A DNA stretch of 64,000 nt from Mesostigma viride (Eukaryota > Streptophyta > Mesostigmatophyceae > Mesostigmatales > Mesostigmataceae), in NCBI GenBank assembly GCA_009746045.1, contig RPFO01000253.1:3213975-3277974 (forward strand). Reading direction: 5' to 3'. Positions 10,301 to 21,231 of this stretch are shown in pieces. Within the stretch, counting starts at the first letter, position 1, and each line of letters begins with the position of its first letter. The notes beneath the pieces were generated by a model that was not told the origin of the DNA, searched no databases, and saw only the letters and a program-made list of their open reading frames with translations. Made by a program: the position numbers and the translations under genes.

Positions 10301-13300
10301 CGACGTGGCGGTCCAGATCCTGGAGCAGGAACTGGGCAAGCCGGTCGACCAGCTGTTTGAGCGCTTCGACCGGGAGCCGATCGCCGCGGCCAGCCTGGGC
10401 CAGGTCCACCGCGCGCGCCTCAACGGGGAGGAGGTGGTCGTCAAGGTGCAGCGTGCGGGGCTAAAGGTGGGTGGTACCTCGGGCGGGTTTAACATACATG
10501 CGCGGGGCTCCAGTTGGGTGGACGTTGTCGCTAGGTTTGGTGATCACATGTCCTGGGGTGCACCGCGCGGGCTCAACGAATGGGGGGGTGTAGGAATTAG
10601 GTTGCCATGTTGGGCCTAGTCGGTGTATCGCGCAGTGCAGAGCTTAAAGTGGGTGCCTGGGACGTGAAAGCACAGCGGGGCCCACAGTGGCAAGACATTA
10701 TTTTTAGTAGCGGGCCTGAGGACAAGTGTGGGCCTCAAGTTGAGTTGTTGGTGCGACTTTCTCGGCCTTGCCTGGCTCTGCCTGCGATGGAAGGTGGCGA
10801 CGTTATCCCGCATCTTTGCCCCCTCAGCAGGTGTTTGACGCAAACCTTGAAAACCCACTATTTTATGCTGCTCTTGTCATCAATGAGACCACGGGCACAG
10901 GCCAGAAATCCGGAGAATCCAGGCCATGGTAGCTCGAGCCTGCTGTAATTGTATCCGTGTTTGTCGAGTTGTTCAGGATGCTGGGAAGTGAATGGAGGCG
11001 GAAACTCTTGTATCACCCGTATTTGTCCTTCCCCACCCATCAGAAGCTGTTTGACATCGACCTGCTTGTGTTGTTGCTGCCTCTCTTGTTATGGCCGCAT
11101 TATTGCCCCTTGTTTTGCAGGAGCTGTTTGACATCGACCTCAAGAATCTGCGCGTGCTCGCCGTGAACCTCCAAAAGTTCGACCCAAAGACGGACGGCGC
11201 TGCGCGCGACTGGGTGGCCATCTACGACGAGTGCGCGCGCTGCCTCTACGACGAGATCGACTACCGGCAGGAGGGCCGCAACGCCGACACGTTCCGCGCC
11301 AACTTTGCGTCCGCTGACTGGGTGCTGGTGCCCTCGGTGTTCTGGGACTACACCACAGAGCGCGTGCTCACAATGCAGTACATGCCGGGGGTCAAGATCA
11401 CCAACATCGACGCGCTGGACGCGCTGGGCATCGAGAAGGATCTGCTCGCCAAGCGCGTGGTCGAGAGGTCAGTGACGATTTGATGTAGTAGTAGAGATTT
11501 TTCTTTTCACGGTTCTCAATTTTGAGACAGAGCAAAGTGGACCCGCATGTGGTTGTGAGTTGGGTAGCAATAAAATCAATGCAATCTATTGTAAAGTCTC
11601 TTTCATGTTTTCTAATTTTTGGGTGGGGGTTGCTTGTCTCTCCTTCTCTCTTCTGCACCGCGCAGCTATCTGCAGCAGATCCTTGTCCACGGCTTCTTCC
11701 ACGCGGACCCCCACCCCGGCAACCTGGCCGTGGACGACCAGAACGGCGGCCGCATTATCTACTATGACTTCGGCATGATGGGCTCGATCAGCAACAACAT
11801 CAGCCAGGGGCTGCAGGAGGCCTTCTACGCGCTGTACGAGAAGGACGCGGACAAGGTGCTGGACGCGATGGTCAAGATGGGCGTGCTGGTGCCCGGCAAG
11901 GACATGATCTCCGTCCGCCGCACCGCGCAGTTCTTCCTCAACCAGTTTGAGGAGCGTCTCAAGGCGCAGAAGGAGGAGAGGAAGGCCGCGGAGGCCGAGG
12001 GGCGCAAGGTGAGGGGGAAATGCTTGAGGGGCGCTAGGTGATCGAAAGGGCAACGCATGCGGTGTGTAAGTTTTTACCCTGTAAATCGTGGGCTTGCATT
12101 TTCAAAGTCAGCCTTGCATGCATTTGCCTAGCAACTTTTTGCCGAGCATGTCGTATGCACCACATGTGTGTACACCGCCCGTGAGTGTGTTGCTAGGAGA
12201 GTGCATGTGCCTGTGCCTTGTTTCCCAAAGACTGGCCCCATCCAACACCTCACCTTTGTTCTACCATCCCTTTCCTCATCCTCGCCTTCCCCCTCTCTGC
12301 TACCTCTTCCCCCGCCCCAAACCTTCACCCCCACCACAAGGCCTCCCACCCACTGCTTTCCCACCCAATCCTGAAGATGCTTTTCTCACTGCAATTGTCC
12401 CCCCCCTCTCCCCGCGGGCTCCTCCCCATCTGTCACACACACACACACACAAACATTTCAAATACTGCAGCTGACCGGCTACAAGCCCAAGGAGAGCAAG
12501 GAGGACTCAGCCAACAAGCGCAAGGCGCGCCTGGCCTCCATCGGCGAGGACCTGCTGGCCATCTCGGTTGACCAGCCCTTCCGCTTCCCCGCCACCTTCA
12601 CCTTTGTCGTGCGCTCCTTCTCCGTGCTGGACGGCATCGGCAAGACGCTCAACCAGCGGTTTGACATCACCGAGATCGCGCGGCCATACGTGCGCGAGGT
12701 GCTGGACCTGGACCGCATGGGGGGAGAGATGCTGGTGCGCGAGGCCAAGAAGAGGTGAGAAAATTCCGATCATTTTGGGTGCGCGCAGTGGGGTCTCCTG
12801 TATGTGTGGGGACCGTCCTGAGCCATATCGGGTAGGTTGGCGAGATACTTGTGAGGTATGCCAAGAAAGTTTGGGGTCGTGAGCGCTAAGGGCTGGCAAC
12901 TGCATTAGTACCGGTGTAAGGAAAAAGCCAATAAGAATGTAAAGCTTTATGTTGACTTGGTACGATGATGATGTGGGGGTAGTCACACTGCCCTGGTCCG
13001 GCCCCCTGACCCACCCCCCGGGCCCGCAACCCTGCCAACCCACTCCCCCAACCCCCACTCGCCCACAGACACACGACCCAGCCTACACACCTGGCCGCAT
13101 CCCGCCCTGCCGCTCAAACGTACCGTTCCCAAAACCCAATCCCCATTGCCAGTTTCCGGTCTGTCCCTGTTCCTAATGGCTGTCATTGTGCTCCTTTCCC
13201 ACCCCAACCCCCCACCCCTAAAAACCAAATCCTCACCATTCCTCGCCCATCACAACCGCCTATGAGGCATCCGCTCCTCTCTCCGCGTCTGTCCCTCACA

Positions 13301-13738
13301 TTGGCTACCATGGTACGCTTTCTATCCAATGCCCCCCCCCCCCCCCCCCCCCCCCCCACAAAAAATACTATCAAACGCAGGTTTGGCCTTCAGAACCGTG
13401 CGGTGGCCAACCTGTTCCGCGCGCCCGACCGCATGGAGCGCATCGAGGGCGTGCTGGCCCGCCTCGAGTCCGGGGAGCTCAAGCTGCGTGTGCGCACGCT
13501 CGAGGGGGAGCGCGCCCTCAAGCGCGTTGCGGTCATGCAGGACGTGACGGTCGCCGCCGTGCTGTCCACGCTGTTCGGCAACCTCGCGGCGTTCCTGAGG
13601 GGACAGGCGCAGGCGCAGGCGGGCGCCACAGTAGCCGCCGTGCTCGCGGGCTTCTGCTGCCTGCAGATGCTTGCGGGCATCGCCAAGGTCAAGAAGATGG
13701 ACAAGCAGGAGAAGGTGATCACGGGTGTGGCCACATGA
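7307..13738 (+). CDS. ABC1K: Chloroplast ABC1K (AarF/ADCK-type) atypical kinase, ABC1K7/8-like
   Basis: Seven exons: 7307-7740, 9433-9640, 10194-10466, 11121-11467, 11666-12008, 12471-12754 and 13381-13738. All junctions are GT-AG and in frame, giving 748 aa. The first ~65 residues are rich in Ala, Ser and Arg, like a chloroplast transit peptide. ABC1K hallmarks follow in order: WNR near 144, KIGQ at 218-221 (KxGQ motif), the AAAS Ala-rich loop at 278-281, the VVVKVQ lysine at 298, EIDYRQE near 350 (ExD motif), HADPHPGN at 433-440 and DFG at 455-457. The C-terminal region, with two hydrophobic segments and a [14 protein letters not shown] end, matches the plant ABC1K7/ABC1K8 group from memory. 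Those proteins sit at plastid membranes and affect lipid, iron and oxidative-stress balance; the role here is inferred from family. All catalytic motifs look intact, so it should be functional. Confidence 0.93.
8746..8950 (+). repeat. 15 bp minisatellite in ABC1K intron 1
   Basis: Thirteen or so tandem copies of GGGATTGCCCTCATT, with T/C and T/A variants, lie in the 1692 bp first intron. Because the unit is a multiple of three it yields artificial GIALI repeat frames on one strand and PMRAI frames on the other. These are not genes. Confidence 0.95.
9628..9830 (+). repeat. Tandem copies of the exon 2 / donor edge of ABC1K
   Basis: A 57-58 bp unit starting GCGACTGGGGCCGGTG is repeated from 9628, 9686, 9744 and (diverged) 9801. 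The first copy contains the real exon 2 end and donor (GT at 9641). The others carry decoy donors at 9699, about 9757 and 9814, and the last is a stronger GTGAGT consensus. Using any decoy would read into an in-frame stop, so the first donor is chosen. Confidence 0.85.
10046..10215 (+). repeat. Decoy copies of the exon 3 acceptor edge of ABC1K
   Basis: The real exon 3 start at 10194 reads AG|ACGTTCATCAAG. Two similar edges lie upstream: AGACGTTCATAATTG at about 10047 and AGACATTCACCATTG at about 10130. Both are followed by TCACTCGCTTGCCC and a pyrimidine tract. They look like tandem duplications that lengthened intron 2. Confidence 0.7.
10880..10945 (+). repeat. Dispersed ~65 bp repeat, copy 2
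   Basis: This copy lies in ABC1K intron 3. It shares AGGCCAGAAATC, GGAGAATCC and CCATGGTAGCTCGAGCCTGC with the copy at 41-107; its GAGACAACC part is decayed to GAGACCACG. Confidence 0.7.
11041..11145 (+). repeat. Duplicated exon 4 acceptor edge in ABC1K intron 3
   Basis: CAGAAGCTGTTTGACATCGA at 11041 repeats the real exon 4 start (CAG|GAGCTGTTTGACATCGA, exon from 11121), 77 bp upstream. The shift is not a multiple of three, so use of the upstream AG would break the frame. Confidence 0.85.
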
Positions 13739-14610
13739 AGAGGAGGGGTGCAAGTAAGGTGGCCAGGGGTAAGCCTGACAGCGACTGAAGATAATCTTGG
13801 AAACTTGGCCTAGAAGTTGGCCTGGAAGTTAGCCCAGAACTTGGCCTGGAAGTGGCCTGGAAGTTGGCTAGAAGTTGCGCTGTAAGTTGGCCTGTAAGTT
13901 GGCCTATTAGTCGCATGAAATCCGCCTGGACTTGGAGTAAGCCAGTGCTATCCTTGCAGAAAATTAAGGACGAGGCAGTAGCATTCCGGGCAGCCAGGTG
14001 TCATGTCATGCGGGGGCCTGCACCAACATGGTGTGCGCGGATGTGGGTGTCCGTCTCTGCCTCCCTTGGCTAGGGAGATTGCACTATGGCTGCCAGTCTG
14101 CCAAGGGGTTCAAGGCACAATGCTTGGTGACCTGCGCCAGCAATGACACAGCAGCAGCAGCAACAGCAGAAAACGAGCTTGCATGCATTTCCGATGAATG
14201 GCATACTATGCGTGTAAGTGAGATCAACGTGCAATAGTGGAGAACCATGGGACATGCCGCAGCCCGTTGGCGAGGAGAAATGAAGGGGTGGATATACGCA
14301 GGCCTCCTGACCATCCTGGGGGATAACGTGGCAGGGAATGACCTGAATGTGCATGATATCAGATGATGTGGCATGTGCATTGGCACCACAGGGGTGCTGG
14401 AAGGATGAGGGGGCAGTTGCCCTAGGTTATCCTGTGTATTGTCAGGTGCTTCCGCTTTGGGGCCAGGCAGAATCTCACTAACATTACTAGGTGTATTGTT
14501 AATCGTGGCTCACATAGTCAATTCACTTGAATAAACTGATTGCTGACTAGTCTCTGAATTGGTATGATTCCAACCGTTACCTACGTGCCCCCGGCCACCG
14601 CTCGTGTGCC
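13739..14610 (+). other. 3' flank of ABC1K gene
   Basis: Degenerate tandem repeats of about 11-12 bp (AAGTTGGCCTGG type) fill 13800-13910 and contain TGTAA steps that could serve as algal polyadenylation signals. A CAG-rich patch lies at 14145-14170. I see no coding region in the rest. Confidence 0.4.
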
Positions 14611-15568
14611 TTAACCCGTGTTTTTTTACAACGCGATACATCGCGTTGTAGGGTTAGAACGCGATGTATCGCGTTGTAATCTGACACGTGGCAAACCTAT
14701 TAAACATGCGATTTTTGGTCTGAAACTTTCAAAATAGGTCAGAAACATCTCATAGAATTCAAGAAAAAATCCTGGTATTTTTGGTATTTTTTTTGTGACA
14801 GCTGCAAACAAATATGTACCACTGAAATCAGGCATTTTCACGGGACGAAGGTGAAGACGACGGCGATGGCGGCAGGTAGATCTCGTCAGTTTTTGCGCGA
14901 ATTTCAGTGGCTGTTGGGTAGCACGACCATGATGATGCGTTCAAAGGTTGATAATTAGGTTTCTACGAGTTTGTTGAGGTACTGGGACAAAGGAAACGTA
15001 GTTTTTTCCAGTTTCTCACCCAACTTTCATGCGGAAACCCTGGAAACCGGCATACATATTATTACGTCAAGACTCGGGTCTGCTGCGGCACCATGCTTGG
15101 TATTTCCATGGTGTTTCGACTTCTTAACAGATGTTTATTCATTCCGAACGCCCGGACTCTCGGCTAAACCGAGAATTGTGCAGACTTTTATTGGGTAGCT
15201 CCGGGCATGATGGTGCCTGCAAATAGCGTAAGGCGTGACCGTGGCTATTGCTACGGTATGCTGTATATTCCTGGAAATGGTCTCTGCCACCGGCTCAATA
15301 GTGCTTGCAGGCGTAAGTATAACGTGTTTCTACCTAGTTTCTGCCAGTTTTCCACTTATTTCTACCGACCTCTGCCCAGCCTCTCTAAGACCGCCACCCT
15401 ACTCGACGTTGCTTGCCTGTCAGCCATAGCAGGTTGCAGTTGTGCAGTATTTAGGTGCTGTATACGTCGTCAAGCCGTGAATATATCGTGAGGATTGGAT
15501 GTTGATGGTTTATACTGCGTTGATTGTGCAAGAAGATCAGCTAGGTGCCCATAATCATGGTGTATAAT

Positions 15569-16302
15569 TGTTGCACGGATGCAACATGCCATTTGTGGTA
15601 TTAAATTATCCGTCCCGGTCGATCGGCGCCGACCGTAATCCGGCGCCAGTGCCGAGGCCATAGTATAGTTGGCAGCCGAGGCAATCCGTGTGGAAGTAAG
15701 TGTAGAAGTTTTGCTGACGAACTCGGCCTTTGCGCCGTAGGCAGACCTAGCGCCTGAACGGGAGTTACCGGACAGCCAAGTGGCACTGCACATGCGTTAT
15801 GATGGTACCTACGGACATTTGGATATTTTTCAGGAGAGGCCTCTAGCCGTACTGGTCTTTAACGTGTTCTAGACGGTTCGAGAAGCCCGTCCCCGCGGAC
15901 CTCACGTCATGCCTGGTTGGCAGCGCCAGGCGCAGCCACCAACGGGGACGAAGGGACAAAATAGGAAGGCACGAGCTATGCCAGCAATCCGGACCTTGTA
16001 TCGTAATTTACCACGTTGCTCTACAGATTATTTACCATCGCTTAATCCTGGAGTGTAAATCTCCTGTGGGCTCGAGTGTGAATCCCTCGCCTACTGGGTG
16101 TAAGTCTTCCCGCATTGAGTGTTTTAATCTGTGTGGTGACATTGTAATATACGAAACCGGTTTTCCGGGTTTGAGCTTATTCGTATTGTGTGACGAGTAT
16201 TCTTAAGCCACCATCGTGCGCTGTGACGCATAGGAAGTCAAAGGTCTTTCGCATTCGTTCTCAATCCTTAAGGCGCTATTTTAAATAGCCATACGTGTTA
16301 AA
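15569..16302 (+). repeat. 5' LTR
   Basis: The LTR begins TGTTGCACGG and ends CGTGTTAAA, without the usual CA end. The first 17 bases contain a short internal inverted repeat (GTTGCACGGATGCAAC). It matches the 3' LTR throughout except for one inserted C near 15769, C/T near 15722 and G/A at 16297. Confidence 0.93.
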
Positions 16303-16303
16303 C

Positions 16304-16316
16304 TGGACTCGGAGGA
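16304..16316 (+). other. Candidate primer-binding site
   Basis: TGGACTCGGAGG starts one base after the 5' LTR. It begins with TGG, complementary to a tRNA CCA end, as expected for a PBS. The cognate tRNA was not identified. Confidence 0.55.
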
Positions 16317-16771
16317 AACTTTCCTAGTGGCCTCTATCCCGTCCCGTTTTTCTGTAATCTGATCCGGATCAGCAACGGAATTATATAAGGGCCGGAACCC
16401 TTACTAATTCCGCTTGCAGTAATTCATTGTGGGGGTCGGATCCCCACAATCCTAACTGCCCATACCCGTTACCCATATTGCGGTTCCTGCATGCCCCAAC
16501 CTGGCCTTGTCCGGTTGACCTAAGGGATTCGTCCGGAAACGAATCTCCTTATATTGCGTGCTTTAAACGGAAACGCTTTGTGGGTTGCAATTTCACGCAT
16601 TAGTTGGCGTCTTGGCCATTGCCCATACCCTATATCTGGGATACATACTGTCAGCTCCGGCAAGCTGCAGTAATATCTCACGTCCTTTAATTGACGTATT
16701 TTTGTGCTTAATTTGTCATCCCGCCAAGGTGACTAGAGGCACATTGTTCACACTTTACCAGCCACCACGCG

Positions 16772-18646
16772 ATGGCTGACGGTGTTGAGCGAGGGCGACG
16801 AGAGGCCCATCGCTTCTCTCCTGCCCCTTCCCTCGTGGCAGCACTCGAGGCGGCAGAGAGAGCTACCCAAAATCACTCACGCCCGAGTAGTGAGCGTGGC
16901 TCTAGGGGGTCATCCCCAGCACAAACCCCACGTTTGGGAGGGAATTCCTCGGCGGCTGCCGGTGCACCACCTGGTAGCCCTGTAGTGAATCCCCTTAATG
17001 GACCACCAAGTGGAACATCCATCGCGGGATTGTCGGCGGGTCCGGCCCTTGGTGTAGGAGCCGGCGCGGGGGCGCAGGGGAATAATGTTACCCTGCACTA
17101 CGGTAGGAGTGGGGCCCTGCCTACGGTGCTGCCGCAACCTACATTGGCCACTTGGCCCAGCAGCGCCCCGGCGCCACCCTTGTATGATAGCCGATCGCGG
17201 TCTCGCCGAGCTGCGCATCGGGCGTCCTATCATGCGCCTGGACCCCTTGGGGCTAGCCCCTTCGGCCATGCCTCGCCAAATATGGCTGGGCAGGGCCAGG
17301 GCACCGCACGGACCGGTCGGTCTTCCTTCGGGGTCGCAGGGGAGGCGATTCCCCTCCCCAACTCAGCATACGACCGCCTGGCTCCGGGTGACCCACGAGC
17401 GCAGCACCCAGCGGCCACCGCCGCCCATCATTATGCAAGCCGCGCCCACTACCCACATGGGTATGAGCACCCGGGTGAGGATGAGTGCAGCCCCCCGGCA
17501 GGTTACCCGCGTGGGCACACCTCGCAAGGTGTGGCCGGGCCCGGGAGACCCGCGAGTATCATGGGCCATCATGACGATGATACTCACAATGCAGGGCGAC
17601 TACCACCGTTGCCCAAGCTGTCGGATATTCCCAAGTTTAAACCCGACTGCTCGTACCAAGAGTTTGAGGCTTGGGAGATTGCAGTGTCTCAGAAGATCGA
17701 CATCTGGGAGACATACAATCGCAAGCTCTTGGACGAGGATATCAAGGTCAAGCTGGTGTCCAGCGAGGCACTGGCTCCCGATGTGAGACAAGCTCTCCAT
17801 TGCGAAAGCGCCCTGGCCAATGGCTTCCCCAGCAGCTTGGCTGAATTATTTCGGCGAGCACGGGCCAAGTACCTGCCACCCGACCAAGACAAGCTGGACC
17901 GGGAGGCTTTTGGGGCGTTCAAGCAGGGGAACCTGAGCTATCGGGAATATATGACCAAGTTCGAGCTTCTAGCTGGGCGGGTTGATGACCTGATGGGCCC
18001 AGAAGCCTTGGCAAGGTTCTATGAGGGCTTGCAACCCGAATTCCGGGATGAGGTGAAGCGGAAATTCGCCCACCTCTCCTGGGCTCAATGGAACCTGCAG
18101 GACATCAAGACCTACCTAGCGGAGATAGCTCCCTTGGTGCAGCGGACCCCAAAACCCCGCGTGAATGCACTGGAACTCAATGAGCTGGGATTCGCCCCCG
18201 TGTGGGTGGATGAGCTACAGTGCGAGGTCCTGGACATTAATGCCTTGGACACTTCCCGGATTCAGTGCTACCACTGCAACCGCGTGGGGCACATCAAACG
18301 TGAGTGCCCTGATCTCCCTCCGCTGGACCAGGCCCCGCCTGTGCAACGCAACAATTTCCAAGCGGCCTCCCCGCAAATGGCCTCGAGGCCACCACCGGCG
18401 CGAAATATGCGCACAGCTCCCAGTGCGGGTGAGCGTGCCCGACGCTTGCAACAAGCGCGCCAACAGCCCCGGCTGTACCAACAACCCAAGGCGCCCCCAA
18501 GCTCCTACCAGCAAGCTGGGCATGCCCTCAACCAACTGGATGCCGCAGACGCGGCCGAGCCTGATGATGGCTCTTCCGCGGCCGCATCCGGCCACCTGCG
18601 AGGCACACCGGTGGACGAGGGGCCTGCAGGAGAGGCGTTGGACTGA
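16772..18646 (+). CDS. gag: Gag polyprotein of the Ty3/gypsy element
   Basis: 624 aa from the ATG at 16772. The first ~290 residues are Pro/Ser/Ala/Gly-rich and low complexity. Residues ~300-460 form a helical capsid-like region (YQEFEAWEIAVSQK through to YLAEIAPLVQ) typical of Ty3/gypsy Gag. A CCHC zinc knuckle, CYHCNRVGHIKREC, starts at residue 499 with spacing CX2CX4HX4C. It would assemble particles and bind element RNA. The stop is at 18644-18646. The pol frame is already open from 18568 in the -1 frame, so expression of pol probably needs a -1 shift in this 79-base overlap. No obvious classic slippery heptamer was picked out. Confidence 0.93.
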   Translation: MADGVERGRREAHRFSPAPSLVAALEAAERATQNHSRPSSERGSRGSSPAQTPRLGGNSSAAAGAPPGSPVVNPLNGPPSGTSIAGLSAGPALGVGAGAGAQGNNVTLHYGRSGALPTVLPQPTLATWPSSAPAPPLYDSRSRSRRAAHRASYHAPGPLGASPFGHASPNMAGQGQGTARTGRSSFGVAGEAIPLPNSAYDRLAPGDPRAQHPAATAAHHYASRAHYPHGYEHPGEDECSPPAGYPRGHTSQGVAGPGRPASIMGHHDDDTHNAGRLPPLPKLSDIPKFKPDCSYQEFEAWEIAVSQKIDIWETYNRKLLDEDIKVKLVSSEALAPDVRQALHCESALANGFPSSLAELFRRARAKYLPPDQDKLDREAFGAFKQGNLSYREYMTKFELLAGRVDDLMGPEALARFYEGLQPEFRDEVKRKFAHLSWAQWNLQDIKTYLAEIAPLVQRTPKPRVNALELNELGFAPVWVDELQCEVLDINALDTSRIQCYHCNRVGHIKRECPDLPPLDQAPPVQRNNFQAASPQMASRPPPARNMRTAPSAGERARRLQQARQQPRLYQQPKAPPSSYQQAGHALNQLDAADAAEPDDGSSAAASGHLRGTPVDEGPAGEALD

Positions 18647-21231
18647 GAGGCCGGGAGGGCACTCCGGGCGACACCTTACCCGGCCATGCACAAGTCGCCC
18701 AAGTTTTGTTACCATGTAATGTGGTGACAGAGACCCAGGAATGGCAAGCGGAGCCTAGCGAAGGCCCGCGGCAACTACTCCTCTTCACTGGAAGCCTACC
18801 AGACCCCCAGGGCTCTGGGCGTTGTTTGGAGGGCATCAAGGTCCTCATTGACAGTGGTGCGGCTACCACCTTCATCAGTGAGGCCATAGTGCAGCGCCTG
18901 GGAGTAACCCCGACTCCCCATACCATTGCTCGGCGCGTGCGATACTCGGATGGCTACACTCAGCCATCCCCGGGCTATGTGGACTTGGCCCCTATCGTAC
19001 AAGGCACCAGCGTGCCCATTCGCGCCACGGTCATTCCCTTACAAGCGGCTGATATCATCCTAGGGATTGACTGGCTGCACATCTCCAAGGTGACCGTCTC
19101 TTTTGGTACCATGGTTACCCACTTCCCAGATGGGTCATTCTGGTTACCTGAGCGGCAGTATGCGGCCAACGGCATGACCATCACCGATGACACGCCTGCC
19201 CTCAAGAGTGACCGTCGTCGCCTTGCGGACATTCTCATGTCCAAAAGGGAGTTCAAGCGGATGATGAGAGCCCGGCAGCCTCCTCCCGTTTACTCCATTC
19301 GTCTGGACGCCCTTGCCCACGTGCGCGGGCCCAGCGCCCAGCATGCACAGGCTGGAGTTTCGTTAAACTCGCTTGGCATGGACTTGTCGGAAGACGAGGT
19401 GAAACGACTCAACGCAGTGCTCGATCAGTATTCAGCCGTGTTTGAGGAGAAAACACCTACGTTTCCCCCGGCCAGACCGGTGCTCCACCGCATTCATTTG
19501 CAGGAGGGGCACCCACCTACCACCTCACCCATTTTTCGCATGGGACCCGTGGAGTTGGCAGAGCTCAAGAAGATCTTGGTCGGCTTGTTGGAGGCCGGCT
19601 TGATCGAGCCCAGCAATAGCCCTTACAGCGCGGGCGTGTTGCTGGTGCCCAAACCCAATGGGAAGTGGCGTCTGGTTACGGATTATCGCAAACTCAATGC
19701 GATCACCGTGAAGTCCAAGTATCCCCTCCCCCGCATCGATGATATATTTAATAAGGTGGAGGGCGCAAAGTACTTTACGGTGCTCGATTGTGCAGACGGT
19801 TTTTGGCAACTTCGGATCGCCCCCGAAGATTGCCATAAAACAGCCTTTGCCACGCCTTTTGGCCATTACCAATTCCGCGTGGCGGCCATGGGCTTGTGTA
19901 ACAGCCCTGCCTCTTTTCAGATGCTCATGAACCACCTCTTTAGGTCGGTGATGGGCACTAGTCGGCTGCCCCAGGTCTCGGCAGACCTGCGCGACCCGAC
20001 TATCCCGTGGGACCCGGGGACGCAGCCGTACAAACGCACCTGCGTGGCCATCTACTTGGATGACATCCTCATTTTCTCTCGCACGTTCGAGGAGCACTTG
20101 GAGGATGTTGCCGCGGTTCTGCAGATCATGGCGGATAATAAACTGTCCGCCCGCCGCAGCAAGGTAGAATCAGGCCGCAGCGTCCCCTTTCTAGGCCACA
20201 TTCTCTCGGACAAGGGCGTGTCCACGGACCCCGATAAGGTCGCCGCCGTCCAACAGTGGCCTGTTCCCGCGAATGTTCGCGCCTTGCGCAGCTTCTTGGG
20301 CTTGGTATCGTATTATCGCCGCTTCATCCCGCGTTTCGCGACCATTGCGGCCCCGCTTACTCACCTCCTCAAGAAGGACGTACCGTGGGAATGGTCAGGC
20401 CTGTGTCAACAGGCCTTTGACCTGCTGAAGGCCAGGCTCGCCACTGCGCCTGTCCTCATCCTTCCGGATCCCACCAAGCCATTCGTGGTCAATAGCGATT
20501 CTAGCAAGGTTGCTATTGGCGGTGTGCTGCTCCAAGACCATGGTCTCGGTCTCCAACCGGTCGAGTATATCTCCCGGACGATGATCCCGGCCGAAAGAAA
20601 TTACCCGGTCCATCAGCAAGAGTTGTTGGCCGTGGTGTACTGTTGCCATACTTGGCGGCACCATCTTCTGGGTGCTCAGTTCAACGTGGCCATGGCCGAA
20701 CCCGACCCTGCGGACCCGTACCGCTTGATCATCCAGACCGACCATCGGCCCCTCACGCACTTGTTGACGCAGCCCACGCTTACGCCACGCCAAGCCCGTT
20801 GGCTTGAATATTTGGCACAGTTCGGTCCGTTCAAGATCGAATATGTCAAGGGCCTTGACAACACGGTCCCTGACGCCCTGTCGCGTCGCCCCGACTATTG
20901 GTTTTATGAGGATCTTGACGTTTTGGCCACGACGTTGATCCCCTCCCATGGTCCCGTCGCCCCCTTTGGCGACCGCTTGAGCGACCCGATGAGCCCCTTC
21001 CTCTTCTGTGGCGCCACAACCGCGGAGGTTGACACTGTTGACCATTCCGTGCGCCTCGCCGGCAGCACCCCTGCACGTGAGGGCACGTGCGCAGCCGCAG
21101 GGGGGGAAGGACTTCGGCCCCGTACAGCCATATGGTGCCGGCGACAGGAGTCTACCCTCCAATGCAGCCCGTTGGAGAGGCATTCACGTTGGCAAATACT
21201 GCAACAACGGTCGTCATCAGCTCGGACCTAG
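18568..21231 (+). CDS. pol: Pol: protease, reverse transcriptase, RNase H
   Basis: Open from 18568 without an early ATG; the conserved sequence starts near 18780. The protease active site is DSGA (codon at 18850). The reverse transcriptase carries VTDYRKLNAITVK, LDCADGFWQL, the GLCNSPASFQ region and the catalytic YLDD at 20053-20064. An RNase H domain follows (NSDSSKVAIGGVLLQ through to HQQELLAVVY), then the DNTVPDALSRRP tether. The reading frame closes at 21231 after ~40 unrelated residues. The integrase continues in the -1 frame from about 21087, with a 7-G run at 21100-21106 in the overlap. Either ribosomal slippage or a one-base change in the G run explains this. Confidence 0.92.
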   Translation, partial: WLFRGRIRPPARHTGGRGACRRGVGLRGREGTPGDTLPGHAQVAQVLLPCNVVTETQEWQAEPSEGPRQLLLFTGSLPDPQGSGRCLEGIKVLIDSGAATTFISEAIVQRLGVTPTPHTIARRVRYSDGYTQPSPGYVDLAPIVQGTSVPIRATVIPLQAADIILGIDWLHISKVTVSFGTMVTHFPDGSFWLPERQYAANGMTITDDTPALKSDRRRLADILMSKREFKRMMRARQPPPVYSIRLDALAHVRGPSAQHAQAGVSLNSLGMDLSEDEVKRLNAVLDQYSAVFEEKTPTFPPARPVLHRIHLQEGHPPTTSPIFRMGPVELAELKKILVGLLEAGLIEPSNSPYSAGVLLVPKPNGKWRLVTDYRKLNAITVKSKYPLPRIDDIFNKVEGAKYFTVLDCADGFWQLRIAPEDCHKTAFATPFGHYQFRVAAMGLCNSPASFQMLMNHLFRSVMGTSRLPQVSADLRDPTIPWDPGTQPYKRTCVAIYLDDILIFSRTFEEHLEDVAAVLQIMADNKLSARRSKVESGRSVPFLGHILSDKGVSTDPDKVAAVQQWPVPANVRALRSFLGLVSYYRRFIPRFATIAAPLTHLLKKDVPWEWSGLCQQAFDLLKARLATAPVLILPDPTKPFVVNSDSSKVAIGGVLLQDHGLGLQPVEYISRTMIPAERNYPVHQQELLAVVYCCHTWRHHLLGAQFNVAMAEPDPADPYRLIIQTDHRPLTHLLTQPTLTPRQARWLEYLAQFGPFKIEYVKGLDNTVPDALSRRPDYWFYEDLDVLATTLIPSHGPVAPFGDRLSDPMSPFLFCGATTAEVDTVDHSVRLAGSTPAREGTCAAAGGEGLRPRTAIWCRRQESTLQCSPLERHSRWQILQQRSSSART

